Shown here: positions 19,609-31,244 of the stretch, piece by piece | Layout: each line of letters begins with the position of its first letter | How positions within the stretch are numbered: position 1 is the stretch's first letter | Source: Chrysoperla carnea | Lineage: Eukaryota; Arthropoda; Insecta; Neuroptera; Chrysopidae | NCBI RefSeq assembly: GCF_905475395.1 | Contig: NC_058341.1 | Location: forward strand, 70,501,501-70,565,500 | Direction: 5' to 3' | Length of the DNA stretch: 64,000 nt | Translations under genes and position numbers: made by a program | Notes under the pieces: model-generated | What the model was told of the DNA's origin: nothing | Database searches by the model: none | The model's input: only the letters and a program-made list of their open reading frames with translations

Positions 19609-20520
19609 TCAAGCATATCCCATTTCACGAATAAAACAATTAAAGTCATAGTGAAAGCCATTATGAAAAAATACAGGGATAAAATTTGCTGTTTTATAAT
19701 TAAGGTTACAGCTTTCATGAGCTGCTCCGCGGAAGTTTGAGGTTTGCGGGGTTTTGAGGGGGGTTAAATGACAATGGTCCCTCACCTTCACCTGACCTTC
19801 TAAAAACGGTTTTTCACAAATATGACACATTGTTGATGATTGAAATATACGTTCGTTTTCTTCAGTCATGTGTATCGGAATAATAATCTCATATATTTCC
19901 TCAATTGAATTTACAATCTCTTTTAATTTAGTAACAAACCATTTTGCTACATCCGGACCCGAATATGAATAATACTCATTTTTTGTAGAGTCGTCATTAA
20001 CCGATTTTGGTAGAGGTATATAAGTTCCACCTTTCATTGGATCAAATTTCGCGATATTTAACTCTAAACAAAGAATTTTATCTAGAGTAGCATTTGATCC
20101 TCTTTGTTGAAACTCATCTAATCTGCCAATAATTTTGTTTAATGAATCATTATACCAACTAGCAAATTCGGTTGTTTGATCATAGTGTTGGAGATTTAGC
20201 ATAAAATGAAATGCATCGATGACTTCTGTATCACTTTTTTTAATGATAAAATCACATCTTATTCCTATTGCTACCTTAATTAGAGTATGCAAAGATAAGT
20301 ATTCATCAATTTTTTCATGTAACAATTTTTCTTTATATTTAAAAAACTCTGACATATCTTTAGTGTTCTCATAATTGAGTAAACGTCCCGCGAAAATTCG
20401 ATTATTAAAACATTTAATAGCTACCCATGTTTTTGTTTCATCTGACGGTGAGGGAGGAGGTAGTTCACAGCTAGATAATACATCTTCGTTTGCTCTCGAT
20501 TTAGTTGTTGGAGGATACAT
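19609..20520 (-). CDS. Virus-like/Polinton-like protein with endonuclease-VII-type zinc motif, truncated
   Basis: A 303-aa open frame. Residues about 230-300 contain CHICEKPF, VKVRDHCHL, RGAAHESCNLNY and PVFFHNGFHYDF. This is a Cys2-His-Cys recombination-endonuclease-VII-like zinc motif followed by the start of a type-B DNA polymerase-like region (HN..HYD). That combination is typical of Polinton/Maverick and related virus-like elements in arthropod genomes. The frame stops soon after, so the polymerase itself is absent. Residues 1-220 have no motif I know. The open frame is surprisingly intact compared with its flanks. Confidence 0.6.
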   Translation of the reverse strand: MYPPTTKSRANEDVLSSCELPPPSPSDETKTWVAIKCFNNRIFAGRLLNYENTKDMSEFFKYKEKLLHEKIDEYLSLHTLIKVAIGIRCDFIIKKSDTEVIDAFHFMLNLQHYDQTTEFASWYNDSLNKIIGRLDEFQQRGSNATLDKILCLELNIAKFDPMKGGTYIPLPKSVNDDSTKNEYYSYSGPDVAKWFVTKLKEIVNSIEEIYEIIIPIHMTEENERIFQSSTMCHICEKPFLEGQVKVRDHCHLTPLKTPQTSNFRGAAHESCNLNYKTANFIPVFFHNGFHYDFNCFIREMGYA

Positions 20521-20521
20521 A

Positions 20522-21005
20522 AAAACATTAATAAAAATTTAAAAATGAATAATAAAGGTTTTCTTACCTGCTTGTTCAAGACTTCTTTTTAATATGATCT
20601 TCTTCATTTTCTATTGTTAAGTCGATTATATCTTCGGTTGTCTCTTCTCGGTGTTTTCTTTTTTTATATGTATCTCGATGGAGAGAGCGAGTTAAAAACG
20701 TTTTTATGTTTGATTGTTTTTTACCCTGAATTTTTCTTTTCTGATGAGTAGTGGATTGTTTTTCTTGATGTTCAAATTGATCTAATAAATTCTGCAATCA
20801 ATGAATTTAATGGAGCAGATTCATCTAATGCAGATGTTGAAGGTATGGATGGAGTGAATTTACTATTAATATCTATGTTTTGATAATTTTCAAAGGGAAT
20901 ATCTAGTGAATTATCTAATAATATATCTTCTATAATAGAGATATCTCTAGTTCTAAATTCTTTTTCAAATTTTAAACTTAACTCTAGCAATATTTTGTCT
21001 GTCAT
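20522..21005 (-). pseudogene. Upstream part of the same element, two overlapping frames
   Basis: One frame opens at 21005 (MTDKILLELSLKFEKEF) and stops at about 20772. An overlapping frame (20797-20576) continues with a Lys/Gln-rich segment and another stop. The sequence then has CAAGCAG|GTAAGA, a strong donor-like site, just before the next ORF. Either a spliced viral-like gene or a frameshifted one; the overlap of frames favours decay. Function unknown. Confidence 0.4.
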
Positions 21006-21750
21006 TTGACAGTGCCAATCTGGAAAGGACTATTAAAAAAAAATATATAATAAAAACAATATATTAAAACAAATAAAAACTTACGTTAATTATCTCCATT
21101 TGCAACTTTATAGAAAATTTATATTTGTTCACTATTGTATAAACGTCTAGTAACATATTGTGGGGTTGCGTTAATAAAATTAACTACACACATTAAAATA
21201 TTTATTATGCAAATATGTTTTATTTATTATTTTAATTACAAGTGTTAATTATGACTTTGATAAACTACCATAAACTACTCAATTGCGGTAGTGTTAAGTT
21301 GTTGCCTTCACTCACTGTAGTCGTGTAGTAGTGACGTGTCATTACTGAGTCGCATGTATCCATCTGGTGATATGTTTTGGGACTACACATAGCTACAACT
21401 AATAGGTTTGTTCGCTATGTATAGCCACAATATGAATAAAACAAATTGGGGAATGTTTATTTATAGTTCGATTTTAAAGGTTGGTTGAAAATACTCATTT
21501 TATGGGTGAAATTATTTATCTTTGACACATCTGGTTTCACTTGCACAACCTTTTAGATATATCAGTGCTCTAAGAAACAAAAAATTTGGGATATAAAAAT
21601 TGCATAAGACAGTCACTTTTCTTCTGCGAGCTATGCATGATAAATTGCGTAATCATATATCGACACCACATGAAGTTTAAAAAACCTTAGTAACCTGCGA
21701 ACATGCAAACGTTGATTTATATTTGTCTATAAAATTATTAAAATGGGTTT
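21006..21750. other. Intergenic, no gene recognised
   Basis: AT-rich. Short inverted motifs (ACTACCATAAACTACT and CGTGTAGTAGTGACG) near 21260-21340 could mark an element end, but I could not pair them. Confidence 0.45.
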
Positions 21751-21754
21751 TCCA

Positions 21755-21929
21755 TAAACAAAATTCACATCCCCTTTTTAATCCCTAAGGGGATGAATTT
21801 CTAAAAATCCCTACCTAATGCTCACTTACGTCATTTAAGAAACGTGTGTACAAAATTTCATGTTTCTAGATCCAGCGATTTCAACTGTGCGTTGATCTAT
21901 CAATCAGTTTCCATTCTTATATATATAGA
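21755..21929 (-). mobile_element. Helitron 5' end fragment
   Basis: Minus strand begins TCTATATATATAAGAATGG with an A before it, and shares CTTACGTCATTTAAGAAACG and the following block with the Helitron at 16237-17097. No 3' CTAG end was found. Confidence 0.55.
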
Positions 21930-22079
21930 TTGATTTAAAATAAATTTTGATTTTTGTCTACTTTCCTAGTTCAATTTTTGTATTCCATAAAAACATATTT
22001 TGACTACCAAGTAGTCATTATCAGTATGAATAGGCTATAAATGGCGTATGTTACAACCCCATATGTAGACGTACGCTAA

Positions 22080-22240
22080 TTTGGTGTGTACCCAATCTGC
22101 ACACTGGTATTTTGGTGTGTACCCAATTTATACTTTCCAAGCATCTAACAAATTGAGACGTCAGTCTTAATAAAATTCATCACGTGATCCTTTTTGGCCA
22201 ATTACATTCGAGTATTTTATCACCTGATTTTGACAAATAA
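22080..22240 (+). repeat. Direct repeat I, copy 1
   Basis: AATTTATACTTTCCAAGCAT and GAGTATTTTATCACCTGA recur in the same order at 24455-24560, 2.3 kb away. Confidence 0.65.
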
Positions 22241-22261
22241 AAAATAAAAGCCATTCACATG

Positions 22262-22930
22262 CGAAGTTAGGGTTCCGTACCCGAAAAAATTGGCGAGATC
22301 TTCAAAATTGGTTCAGTTTAGCTTGTAGGAAAACGGTAATTTAAGGTAGTACCAGCATGAAATCACTTTTCGACAGATTTGGCCGAATTTTTTTTCTCGG
22401 GTTTATAATAGCTTTATTTATGAATTCCTAAAATTTCATAATTTTTGACCGTTTAGATCGCGAGATATTTAAAGACAAAGTTCGCGATTTTGAGGGTCAT
22501 GTCCCATTTAAAGCATGTAAAATGTCCGGTCTCTCCAACTATTTTTTATGATATTATTATATATTGAAGAAAAAGTAGAAAAAAATGTTTATACAATACA
22601 ATTCTAAAAAAAAAATTTAGAAATTAATTTTCACTTTCGAGATATTAATTTTGACGTAAATTGATCGAAATTGGGACGTTGGCATAATTATTTCCCATTT
22701 TAAACGGTCAAAATTTCTGAAACTTTGGGAATCAATAGTAAGCATTATTAAATTCTTAAATTTAATTTTTCGTTAAATTCTGTCGAAAAAAAAATTGTAC
22801 CATTGCTTTAACATAGAAACTGCAAATACCATGCTGGAACATCCTTAATGAAGAGTCTTATGATATGTTTAATGTGCGAATTCAGGGTTCAGTACCCGAA
22901 AAATTTGTCACGGGTTTTTTAAATTTTGTA
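22262..22930. mobile_element. Imperfect foldback element
   Basis: AGGTAGTACCAGCATGAAAT at about 22344 pairs with ACCATGCTGGAACATCCTTA at about 22830. TTTGACCGTTT and AAACGGTCAAA pair nearer the centre. The outer GGGTTCCGTACCCGAAAAA and GGGTTCAGTACCCGAAAAA are direct and self-complementary (GGTTCCGTACCC). Confidence 0.55.
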
Positions 22931-23052
22931 AATTTCACTTGTGGTGTATATGTTACAGTTAAAGTATACATTTCAGTCAGTGCATATACTGTCTAGTTAA
23001 TGTATGCTTTTACTAGCTGTTTTAGTGAAACTATTTTAAATAAGGCATACTA

Positions 23053-23451
23053 TTCTTTGTGTGCGTAGTCATGGAAGGGACAATAAAATCGATGCCAGCG
23101 CTTCCAGTGAAAAATTTTGGCGATAAAGGAGGTTGTTATGACTAATTTGCAGTTTTCTTACATGTTAATCTTATAGAAAATGTCAAATTAAAATTATTGA
23201 AAAACACTAATTAATTAAACTTAATGCATTAAAAATTGTGAAAATAAGAAATCAAATTGCACAAATATTATTTTTCAAATGTAAATTATCATAATTATTT
23301 ATTTATATTTGTGAGACAATAATATTAAATTTTCATTGTAAGTCATAAATGCAATCCATACCTACAATTATATATGCCATACAATTCTATAATTAAAGTA
23401 GTGTATCGTTACCATGGAAACGCCTCCTAAAAAAATCACACACAGTGTGAA
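23053..23451 (+). mobile_element. Family A MITE, copy 2 (TA-flanked)
   Basis: It starts TTCTTTGTGTGCGTAGTCAT and ends CACACAGTGTGAA, with TA on both sides (23051-23052, 23452-23453). Nearly collinear with copy 1. Confidence 0.85.
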
Positions 23452-23455
23452 TATA

Positions 23456-23890
23456 TTGTTAGGCCCTGGACGGCGTTATCCTTAAAAACGTGGTTTCTAA
23501 CACATTTAAATCAATCGAAAATTAGAACTATTAAGTAATTATATTTTTTAATGGTGTTATAAAACAAGTTGTAATCATAACATGCTTTTATTTATTTAGC
23601 TGGTCAGCAAAAACTAATAGTCAATATTTAAAATTTACGTCATAATATTTTATATTTTGACCTAAATGTTTTATATTTAAAGGCAAGCTAAATATTCAAA
23701 ATTCATACAGTGATTATACAACTTGGAATTACATCTTTACAATACTGTGATTATTACAACCTAAGTTTAAAATCTAACAACGTAAACCATCAGTCAATAA
23801 AGTGATATTAAATAAATTTAAAAAAAAAGTCGTTTTCATCTACAAAGGATTCATAAGGTCTCTCCTTTCTAAATATAAAGACCTTTGGTG
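23456..23890 (+). mobile_element. Possible solo LTR
   Basis: It starts TGTTAGGCCCTGGACGGC, contains AATAAA near its 3' end and is followed by TTTGGTGGCAGCATC, which resembles the primer-binding-site region after an insect LTR. No second LTR, gag or pol was seen, so this is tentative. Confidence 0.3.
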
Positions 23891-24450
23891 GCAGCATCTT
23901 CCCCTGGACCAAGCCAAGGGACACAACAATATATACTACTGGATGTATAGGTACTCCTATTGATTAGCATTAGTAATAAGTTAAGATGTTTGGGACACAT
24001 GCTCAGACACAAAATTTATCAAAATATATCAGGTTACTTATTATATTTCCTTATGAAATATCAGGCTATAATTCTGTAATTTTATTAAGGAAAAAAAAAA
24101 AAACAAACAAGTAAATATTTTTGAAAGGAAAATAATTTTTTAAAGCCTTGCCCAGGCCCCTGATTATTGGCAATTGAGCCTAAAGGTAGCTCACCTTCGG
24201 GAACTTAATGCATTGGTCCAAAATAATTATTAAAACACAGAATGTAAAGTTAAATGCCGTGACAGTAGAATCAAAGGTAGAATACTGTTAAATTATTCAC
24301 AAAATGTTTTAACTAAATGACTTTAAAAGGTGTGTACACTAACTAGTGGAAGTATTCATTAATTTATTTGTGTATATTTTCTCTGAGTCTTTTAGTTAAT
24401 GTATACATTAGCTAGTGGGTGTATACATTGATTAAGTTGATACTTTAACT
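23891..24450. other. Intergenic, no gene recognised
   Basis: AT-rich and possibly the remains of the internal part of an LTR element. No frame supports this. Confidence 0.4.
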
Positions 24451-24454
24451 GTAA

Positions 24455-24560
24455 CATGTACACAATTTATACTTTCCAAGTATCTGACAAATTGCGCCGC
24501 CAGCCTTCATAAAATCTATCACCTGATCCTTTTATGATATTCGAGTATTTTATCACCTAA
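24455..24560 (+). repeat. Direct repeat I, copy 2
   Basis: See the copy at 22080-22240. It ends about 120 bp before the 3' end of the GRHPR coding region, so it may lie in its 3' untranslated region. Confidence 0.6.
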
Positions 24561-24677
24561 AAACCTTCCAAATTGAAATTTAAAAAATATAAAATAACAG
24601 AAAAAATCATAAAACTCTAAAATTTCTTAATTTTCGTAAAGAATATTAACATAAAAAACAAAAATACATGCAAGTCT

Positions 24678-24796
24678 TTAATTAACAGGTGTTAATAATG
24701 GTTTATTATCTAACGCAGCTAAAACATTTTTCGATGCTAAATTAGTCATTCCAATACGTGTTTTTACTGTTGCACTTCCTATATGCGGCATTAAAA
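24678..24796 (-). CDS. GRHPR: GRHPR exon 5 (catalytic His)
   Basis: The acceptor is TTTTTTTAG. Encodes VLMPHIGSATVKTRIGM, then the C-terminus ending LLTPVN and TAA. Confidence 0.95.
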
Positions 24797-27700
24797 CTAA
24801 AAAAACGAAAACGATTAATTATCACGAATAGGAGAAACATTGTGATAACTTACCACAGTTTGGTAACTTTAGTAATGGATGATCAACAGGTAATGGTTCT
24901 GGAGTCATAACATCAAGACCAGCAGCAAAAATTGTATTTGTTTTCAATGCTTCAACTAAATCATCTTGATTGACAACGCCTCCACGACCAACATTCACGA
25001 ACACAGCATTTTTTTTCATCTGTGCGAATGCTGTTTTATTGAACATTAGCGCAGTTTCTTTTGTTAATGGAACAGAAGAAATAATAAAATCGCTCTCTTT
25101 TAACAAATCATTGAATGATGGAACAAATATAGCACCAAACTCATCAGCCGTAGCTTTGGGGCTGTGTCCAGTGTAAATAATACGTTTTACATCGAATGCC
25201 TTTAATCGACGTGCAATACTTATACCAATTCCTCCCAAACCAACAATACCAACAGTCGAGTCGATTAAATCATTACCTAATAGCCAATTAAATGTTGTGT
25301 TCCATTCACCACTGAAATGAATTTTTTTTTAAAATATTATCAAATAATTTTTACCTATTGAAGTCGACGCTGTGTGCATGTTTGTTGGTATTTTCGGTTT
25401 TTCTCAGAAAGTACACACTTCCGGTTTTAATTATTATCCCATTCAAGTAATTAGGGAAGGTTTAAAGTAAATATTTAATTAGAGTGGGTTTTAAGAAATT
25501 ATTAACCGACTCAGAGTAAATACTATTAGTAAATATACTCATTAATATTCTAGAAAATGAAAGAATATCGCCTGATTGGTCATCAGCTAGAATTACTTTA
25601 ATACATAAAAAAGGAGAAAAACTTGATCTCTCTAACTGCAGAAAAATATCATTAATAAATTCAGTCGTAAAAATATTCGCAACAATAATAAGTTCTCGAA
25701 TCATAGATTGAACAGAAAATATAAAAGTTATACCCGAAATACAAGCGGGCTTCCGAAAAAAATAGGGGGTGCAAAGAAAATCTTTTTGTGTCTACCTGCA
25801 TTTTACAACAAATATACGGCTAAAAAATAAAAAAGATTTCACATTTGTCTATTTCAAGCGTTCGACTCTATAGACCATCATATTTTATGGAAAAAAGTCT
25901 TTCGCATTGGCATCAGTCGGAAACTGATTACAATAATAAAAAACTCTATGACAATGAACATATTCGTGTGAAAATCAATGGGAAGAGTAGCTCGAAAATA
26001 AAACTCACAAAATGTGTAATGCAAGAAGAGTTCTTTACTATTTATTTTGTTCTTATCAGACCTCAACAATTTTTTGGAAGAAAATGATATAAGAGGTGTA
26101 AATAATAAATAAGTAATAAAACAAAAGAAAAGTACCGCAAATGGGTCCCTAGCACCTAGACCAAGAGTCCTCTGTGCCCTCCCTGAGAACGACCTGTTAT
26201 CCGAAGATGAGACGTCTTCGGGTAGGAGGTGTTATTAAAATCGGATGAAGCTCTTGGATTTTGTCGAGGCCAGACGTCACGCCAAAAACCCACAGCTTTT
26301 TCGTCGGGATCTCTCTCAGCATTGATGGATCCAAGGTTTCAGATCCAAACCTTCTGAATCTAACACCCTGCAGATTTCTGCAGGTGTAAGTAACATGTAT
26401 GGAGGTTTCTTCATCCTCCATACAGGCTCTACAAGTGGGATCATTAGAGACCCCCATGTTATGAAGATGATAGATCAACCGACAATGTCCTGTCAAGAGT
26501 CCCACCACCCTTCCAACTGTGCTCTAATAAATTAGTAAGTTTCAGACGAGAACAGTCGAATCCAGACCAGGGCAATAATCAAGATGGGCTTGCCGTAGCC
26601 TTCTTTGATTCGGTAAATTACAGAGCATCTTAATATGGGAAAGACAGGCTCAGATGAAAGGGGCGTTTGAGACGACTCCTCTCGCGCCAACGAGTCTGCT
26701 GCTTGATTCGCTTTGACGCCAGAGTGACTTGTAACCCAGATCTGTGTTGTTTAGTGCCAGCTCCTTGAAGCATTCATAGACTATCCTTGATTGGAATCTT
26801 GAAGCCTCAAGGGCCCAAAGAGCGGCTCGACTATCTGAGAAGATGCTGATATATATCCCACTGTTATAGCATGGAGAAGATTTACCATTGAAAAACCGTC
26901 TCATATTAACCAAGAGGAATCGATTCCTTTATTCTAGGTCCATAAACCCCAGCACCAGATAGATCTTCGGCCTTCATAGATAGATCTTCGGCCCATCCGT
27001 ATAAAGACAGGGTTCGGAAGGGGCTGAAAAGTTAAAATCTCGATCCCATTATTTACGGAAAGGAACCATTACTCGAAATTTTCGATCAAAACGGTAAATC
27101 GAAATAGTGGAATCCTGCACCATTTCCACAAGTGAAGTCACAGTCTCCAATCTGTTCATTAAACTCGCATGACCTACAATGCCACTGCCTACAGCTCCTA
27201 AGTCGGCAGGCAGCTGTCATGGCTTCCGCTTTAATCATTAGGTGAAAAGGCGGAATGCCGATTATGTTATTCGATTGGCTCCAGTGACACTAAGGCATAC
27301 TATCTGAGCAAGGGGTCGATTTTTTTCTGGATACGGCCAGAAAGGTTCTTGTCGACCATACTATACAGCCAAATATGAGCATTGGCTTTACGATTATTGT
27401 AAATAACCAGTACATCATGTTAGGTAGGAGTCCCCAAGACTTCCCAAATGTTCTCCTGCATATTCAGAAGACACTATTTGCCTTGGTTAGTCTAAAATCC
27501 AAATGATCACTCCAGTTCAGTTTTTCATTCAGGATGACTCCTAAATGTTTAACCGTTATGGTTTGTGTAATTTGAATGACAGTTTCGGGTTTGAGAGAGA
27601 ATTTTTTTTCATTGTCCAACGCTCCACATAAGATGCGCTTGTTGCATCAAGTCATAGATAGTACCTTCGTCTCTGCTTTTGACAAGTATAGATATGTCAA

Positions 27701-30044
27701 CAGCGTAGCCATGAGCAAATATCCCCAATTCCTTGAGACCGGTTAGTAGACTGTCCTCGACGAGGCACCACAGTAGCGGCAAAAGAACTCCACCCGACGG
27801 ACACCCTCTACCCACGAAACCTCTAACTGATTGTCCCCCTAAAATTGTGGTAATGCATCTCCTTCAAGCATGTTGTAGATCCACCTAACCAAGATGTCTT
27901 CTACCCCGCGTTCGGTTAATGAAGACATCAGTGCGTATTGCCCCAAATGTTGTGTTATTAAAGGCTCCCTCGATTTCAAGGAAGACCTCTAAAGCCATTG
28001 CCTTTTCTGATAGCGCCCCCTCCATCGACCCTAATAGTCGATGAAATGCGGCATCCAATAAAAGGCGGACTTCATAAGCAAATTGGCACTCTGATAGCGG
28101 TCTCTCTACAAGACACGAATCTCGAATATGCCTGTGTTTTAACCGCTCAAGAGTTTTGAGCAAGAATGACACCAGGCTTATCGGCCTGAAAACTTTGGCG
28201 TCGTCGTATTTTGGTGCCCAGGTATTAGTATGAATACATCGAGGGATTCTTCACATTTCTTGGGTATGTAGCCCAAAGCTATACATGTTTTAAAAATCTC
28301 CTTGAGTATTCCAACAATTATGTCCAAGCCGTGGTGAAGCAGAGCATGAAGTTTCCGTCAGTACCCGGAGACTTGAAAGGACCTAATGCAGCCGAAGTCC
28401 TAACTTTTTAAATATTTACAAGGAGTTATGCCGCCAATCTTCCCTGTTTGACTTTCCACCATCACGCCTCTGATCGTCCGGTTCTCCTATGGTAAAACCT
28501 GGGGAATGAATGGACAGTAGATGCATCTTTCGATGCTTTTTTCGGCTTTTTCATGAACTTCTATACTCTCACTGGTTCTCCCTAAAGATTAGTCAGTCCG
28601 AGCCCAGACCGGTCATTTCCGCTGTGTTGAAGGATGCTCTAGTATCACGGCGTAGTCTATCTAGATTTCTATTCCACCACGGAACATCCCTAGAACCGAT
28701 AGTAACATTTGTAGGACAGATGTTTTCATATGACGTAATCATGGCGCCCTGAAGTAAACTAGCCGCGGATTACACATTATCCTTCGTGTGCAACCTATTT
28801 GCAACCCAAGAGAGCATTCCAGAGAGATCTAGGTAGGAGACGAGATTACGGTACCTGGTTTGATGTACATATTAAAAACAATGTGTGTATGATCAGATAG
28901 AGAGGGTTCATCTCGGGGAGCAGAGAGTTATGTCAGTGACCTCTTCCCTAACCCTGCTTGTAAAGGTGAGAGATTTGCTTTATTGACGATCTCAAGATTG
29001 GTGGCCGAAATGGATTCCAGGAGAGCTCGACCACTAGATAGATACTTTGATACCTCAATGAAATTGAAGCAGTGCAGTCCAACTTTTTTAAAAGTATGTT
29101 CTGCTAGCAGAGATCAACCCCAAATTATATGATAAGAGCAGAAATTGCTTTAAATTCATTAGCGGTAAATTTACTGGGGCTTATTTTACAATAGTGGCTT
29201 GAATTACTAAAAAAAATTATTAAAAATATAAAAAAACCCGACTGAGTTAAATATAAACTGAAAAGAAAAAGTGAACTGATTTCACATTGTGAACTGATTT
29301 GAGCCGGTATAGATTTTAATGGGTCCCGACGTGGCTGGATTGTTTATTTTCACTTGTTTTTTAAGTTGATTAAAAATTTAAAAATTTTCTAATTAATTGT
29401 GTGCACTCGACAATAATTTCAATATATATAGATTAGATATGTTGCAAATAATTTATTTTTAAAAATATTTATTTACTAACCACTTCAAGTTATTTAAAAA
29501 ACTTACTTAATAATTTTTCTTCGCCCTTCTTCAATTCGACGTGCAGCTCCTAAAGTTAACAAAACAGCCGATTCAGCCACAGCGGCATTTAAAACACCTG
29601 GTGTATTTGAAATTAAAACACCTCGACTCTTAATTTCTGAAATATTTAAATGATCAACACCAGCGGAAACTGATGCAAAAATTTTCAAATTTGGTCCTGA
29701 AATTAATATCAACAATAAAAAATTTTTTTTTTCAAATTAAAAGAGAAACGTAATTTACCAGCGGCGTCCAAAATATCCTTATTTGGCACACCATTGTCAC
29801 ACCATATTATAGCATCAACACCATTTGCATTCCTTATTAGTTTTGCTATGTCTTCCTTTGTGTTTCCTTTTGCACCACGAATTAACGTACACCTTATGAA
29901 AGAAAATTTAAAATTCCAAAATGTGAATACATAAGTCGTTATATGAAAAATAATATATAATTGTTACCGTGACTTTAATATTTCAAGTCCTTCTTCAGGT
30001 AGATCGGGATCTTTGATAAATACTTTAGGTCTTGATGTCGACAT
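24678..30044 (-). CDS. GRHPR: Glyoxylate/hydroxypyruvate reductase, complete, five exons
   Basis: Exons on the minus strand: 30044-29968, 29892-29759, 29696-29507, 25311-24854 and 24796-24678. All introns are GT-AG (75, 62, 4195 and 57 nt). The joined frame has 325 codons and a TAA stop, close to the usual ~328 aa. The enzyme reduces glyoxylate to glycolate and hydroxypyruvate to glycerate with NAD(P)H. Seen: a nucleotide-binding GLGGIG at about residues 158-163; Arg in NVGRGG (about 243); Glu in TPEPLP (about 272); and His in MPHIGSAT (about 291). These are the Arg-Glu-His set of D-2-hydroxyacid dehydrogenases. No stops or missing key residues, so it is likely active. A paralogous last exon is at 58897-59015. 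Confidence 0.95.
24854..25311 (-). CDS. GRHPR: GRHPR exon 4 (nucleotide-binding domain)
   Basis: Encodes STVGIVGLGGIGISIARRL through LDVMTPEPLPVDHPLLKLP. It is the largest exon and carries the cofactor loop plus the catalytic Arg and Glu. The acceptor is ATTTCAG and the donor TGTG|GTAAGT. Confidence 0.95.
25543..26100 (+). pseudogene. LINE reverse-transcriptase fragment (RTE/CR1-like) in GRHPR intron 3
   Basis: The + strand reads WSSARITLIHKKGEKLDLSN and ISLINSVVKIFATIISSRI, the opening motifs of a LINE reverse transcriptase. Then IPEIQAGFRK follows a stop, and several frame breaks come before a degenerate region. It is antisense to GRHPR. Confidence 0.75.
26170..29110 (-). pseudogene. LINE of the R1/I type: endonuclease end, reverse transcriptase and RNase H, decayed
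   Basis: Reading the minus strand from 29110: an endonuclease end (GRALLESISATNLEIVN, then DEPSLSDHTHI), reverse transcriptase (SFLLKTLERLKHRHIRD, ALEVFLEIEGAFNNTTF, GCPSGGVLLPLLWCLVEDSL, GYAVDISILV), RNase H (YTDGPK, IFSDSRAALWALEA) and the C-terminal LLTGHCRLIYHLHN with C.AC..EEET. The catalytic YADD reads YAVD, which would disable the enzyme, and many stops and frameshifts occur. It is inserted in GRHPR intron 3 in the same direction as that gene. Confidence 0.85.
29222..29330 (+). repeat. Dispersed family D, copy 3 (partial)
   Basis: AAACCCGACTGAGTTAAAT, AAACTGAAAAGAAAAA and AATGGGTCCCGAC also occur at 56590-56710. Only the left half is present. It lies in GRHPR intron 3. Confidence 0.65.
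29507..29696 (-). CDS. GRHPR: GRHPR exon 3
   Basis: Encodes LKIFASVSAGVDHLNISEI, then NTPGVLNAAVAESAVLLTL, the substrate-domain/hinge region of D-2-hydroxyacid dehydrogenases. The donor is TTAA|GTAAGT. Confidence 0.95.
29759..29892 (-). CDS. GRHPR: GRHPR exon 2
   Basis: Encodes CTLIRGAKGNTKEDIAKLI and WCDNGVPNKDILDAAG of the N-terminal catalytic domain. Confidence 0.93.
29968..30044 (-). CDS. GRHPR: GRHPR exon 1 with start codon
   Basis: ATG at 30044-30042 opens MSTSRPKVFIKDPDLPEEGL. The start is chosen because it is the first in-frame ATG and the length then matches the family. The donor is CACG|GTAAC. Confidence 0.93.
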
Positions 30045-30107
30045 GTTTTCCTGTTGAGTGATCCAGTTTGAAATTTAATTTATTTTTAACAAAATAAATT
30101 AAATGTT

Positions 30108-30430
30108 TAGTTTAACCCATAGATAATAAATATTTATATTGTAGGTACTATAGATAGGCATCTCTATCATCACCAAGGAAACTTGTAGATTTAGTTCTCA
30201 CTCGATTAACGAGATAGCGCTTCAATCAATTGACCGCCTTTTTTAAAATACTCAATGCCAAGTTCTAATTACAATTTAAATTTTTACATTTTTTTGTTTT
30301 ACTGTTTTAGAACATGGTTTGGTATCACATTTTTATTTGAAATGCTATCAAATATCCTTTTTTCCAAATCATGTACTTAAAACAGTAAAACAAAAAAATA
30401 ATTAAACATTTTAAAGGAAAAAAACGCTTT
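30108..30430 (+). repeat. Inverted duplicate E, copy 1, upstream of GRHPR
   Basis: Its reverse complement occurs at 41265-41583 with very few differences (for example TAGAGATGCCTATCT and TTGATTGAAGCGCTATCTCG). It also contains its own stem, TTGTTTTACTGTTTTA and the complement. It begins about 65 bp before the GRHPR start, so it probably includes the promoter or 5' untranslated region, or is a mobile element inserted there. Confidence 0.85.
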
Positions 30431-30555
30431 TAAATTATAAAATAAATTTATTAAACAACTAATCTTTTATTGTTATTTATACTTTTATATCTAATTTTTT
30501 TAAATATTTAATAAAAATTTTAAATTGTGTTTCTTACAACTAAAATTAAAACTAA

Positions 30556-31172
30556 ACAAGTGAAAACAAACAATTGACTGAGTTAATTGTTGAAATACCA
30601 TGTATAGACAGTGTTGATGCGCAATCGTAAAGACAGTGTTGATGCGCAATCGTTTGTTTTTTTGACGTCACGTAAATAACAAAAGATATTCACTTTTAAA
30701 TACACAACACACACACAACTGATATTCCTATATTAATACATACTATAAAATTTGCACATATTTAATGCCCTCGTGGGTAAACAGTGATGTTTACAAAAAA
30801 ATGTTTCAAACAAAAGTTTTTTATTTTTTTTATAAGGAACATTTTTTACATTTAAACTTTTGTTCTATCTCTAACGGTTTACAAGATGGGTCCTACGGAC
30901 CCAAGACCCAATTGACCTATGATGCTCATTTACGAACTTGACCTCACTTTTTACGTCCTGAGTACGCTGTAAAAATTTCAGCTTGATATCTTTTTTCGTT
31001 TTTGAGATATCGTGTCCACAGACGGACGGACGGACACCGGAAATGGATTAATTAGGTGATTCTATGAACAAGTATACCAAAATTTTTTTCGTAGCATCAA
31101 TATTTTTAAGCGTTACAAACTTGGGACGAAACTTAATATACTATGTATATTTCATATATACATGGTATAAAA
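30556..31172 (+). repeat. Dispersed family B, copy 2 (near full length)
   Basis: It runs from ACAAGTGAAAACAAACAATT through GCCCTCGTGGGTAAACAGTG, CTAACGGTTTACAAGATGGG and a GACGGACGGACGGAC tract to ACATGGTATAAAA. It serves as the reference copy; no transposase. Confidence 0.85.
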
Positions 31173-31244
31173 ATGTTTGCATCCGTGTTGTAATTAACAG
31201 TTTTAGATTTTGCAAATACGCAAACTGAGGTAAATACGAGTGGA

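Noticed and set aside
24970-25176. 68-aa plus-strand ORF
   Set aside because: Antisense of GRHPR exon 4.
28510-28752. 80-aa plus-strand ORF
   Set aside because: Antisense of the decayed LINE between its endonuclease and reverse transcriptase parts.
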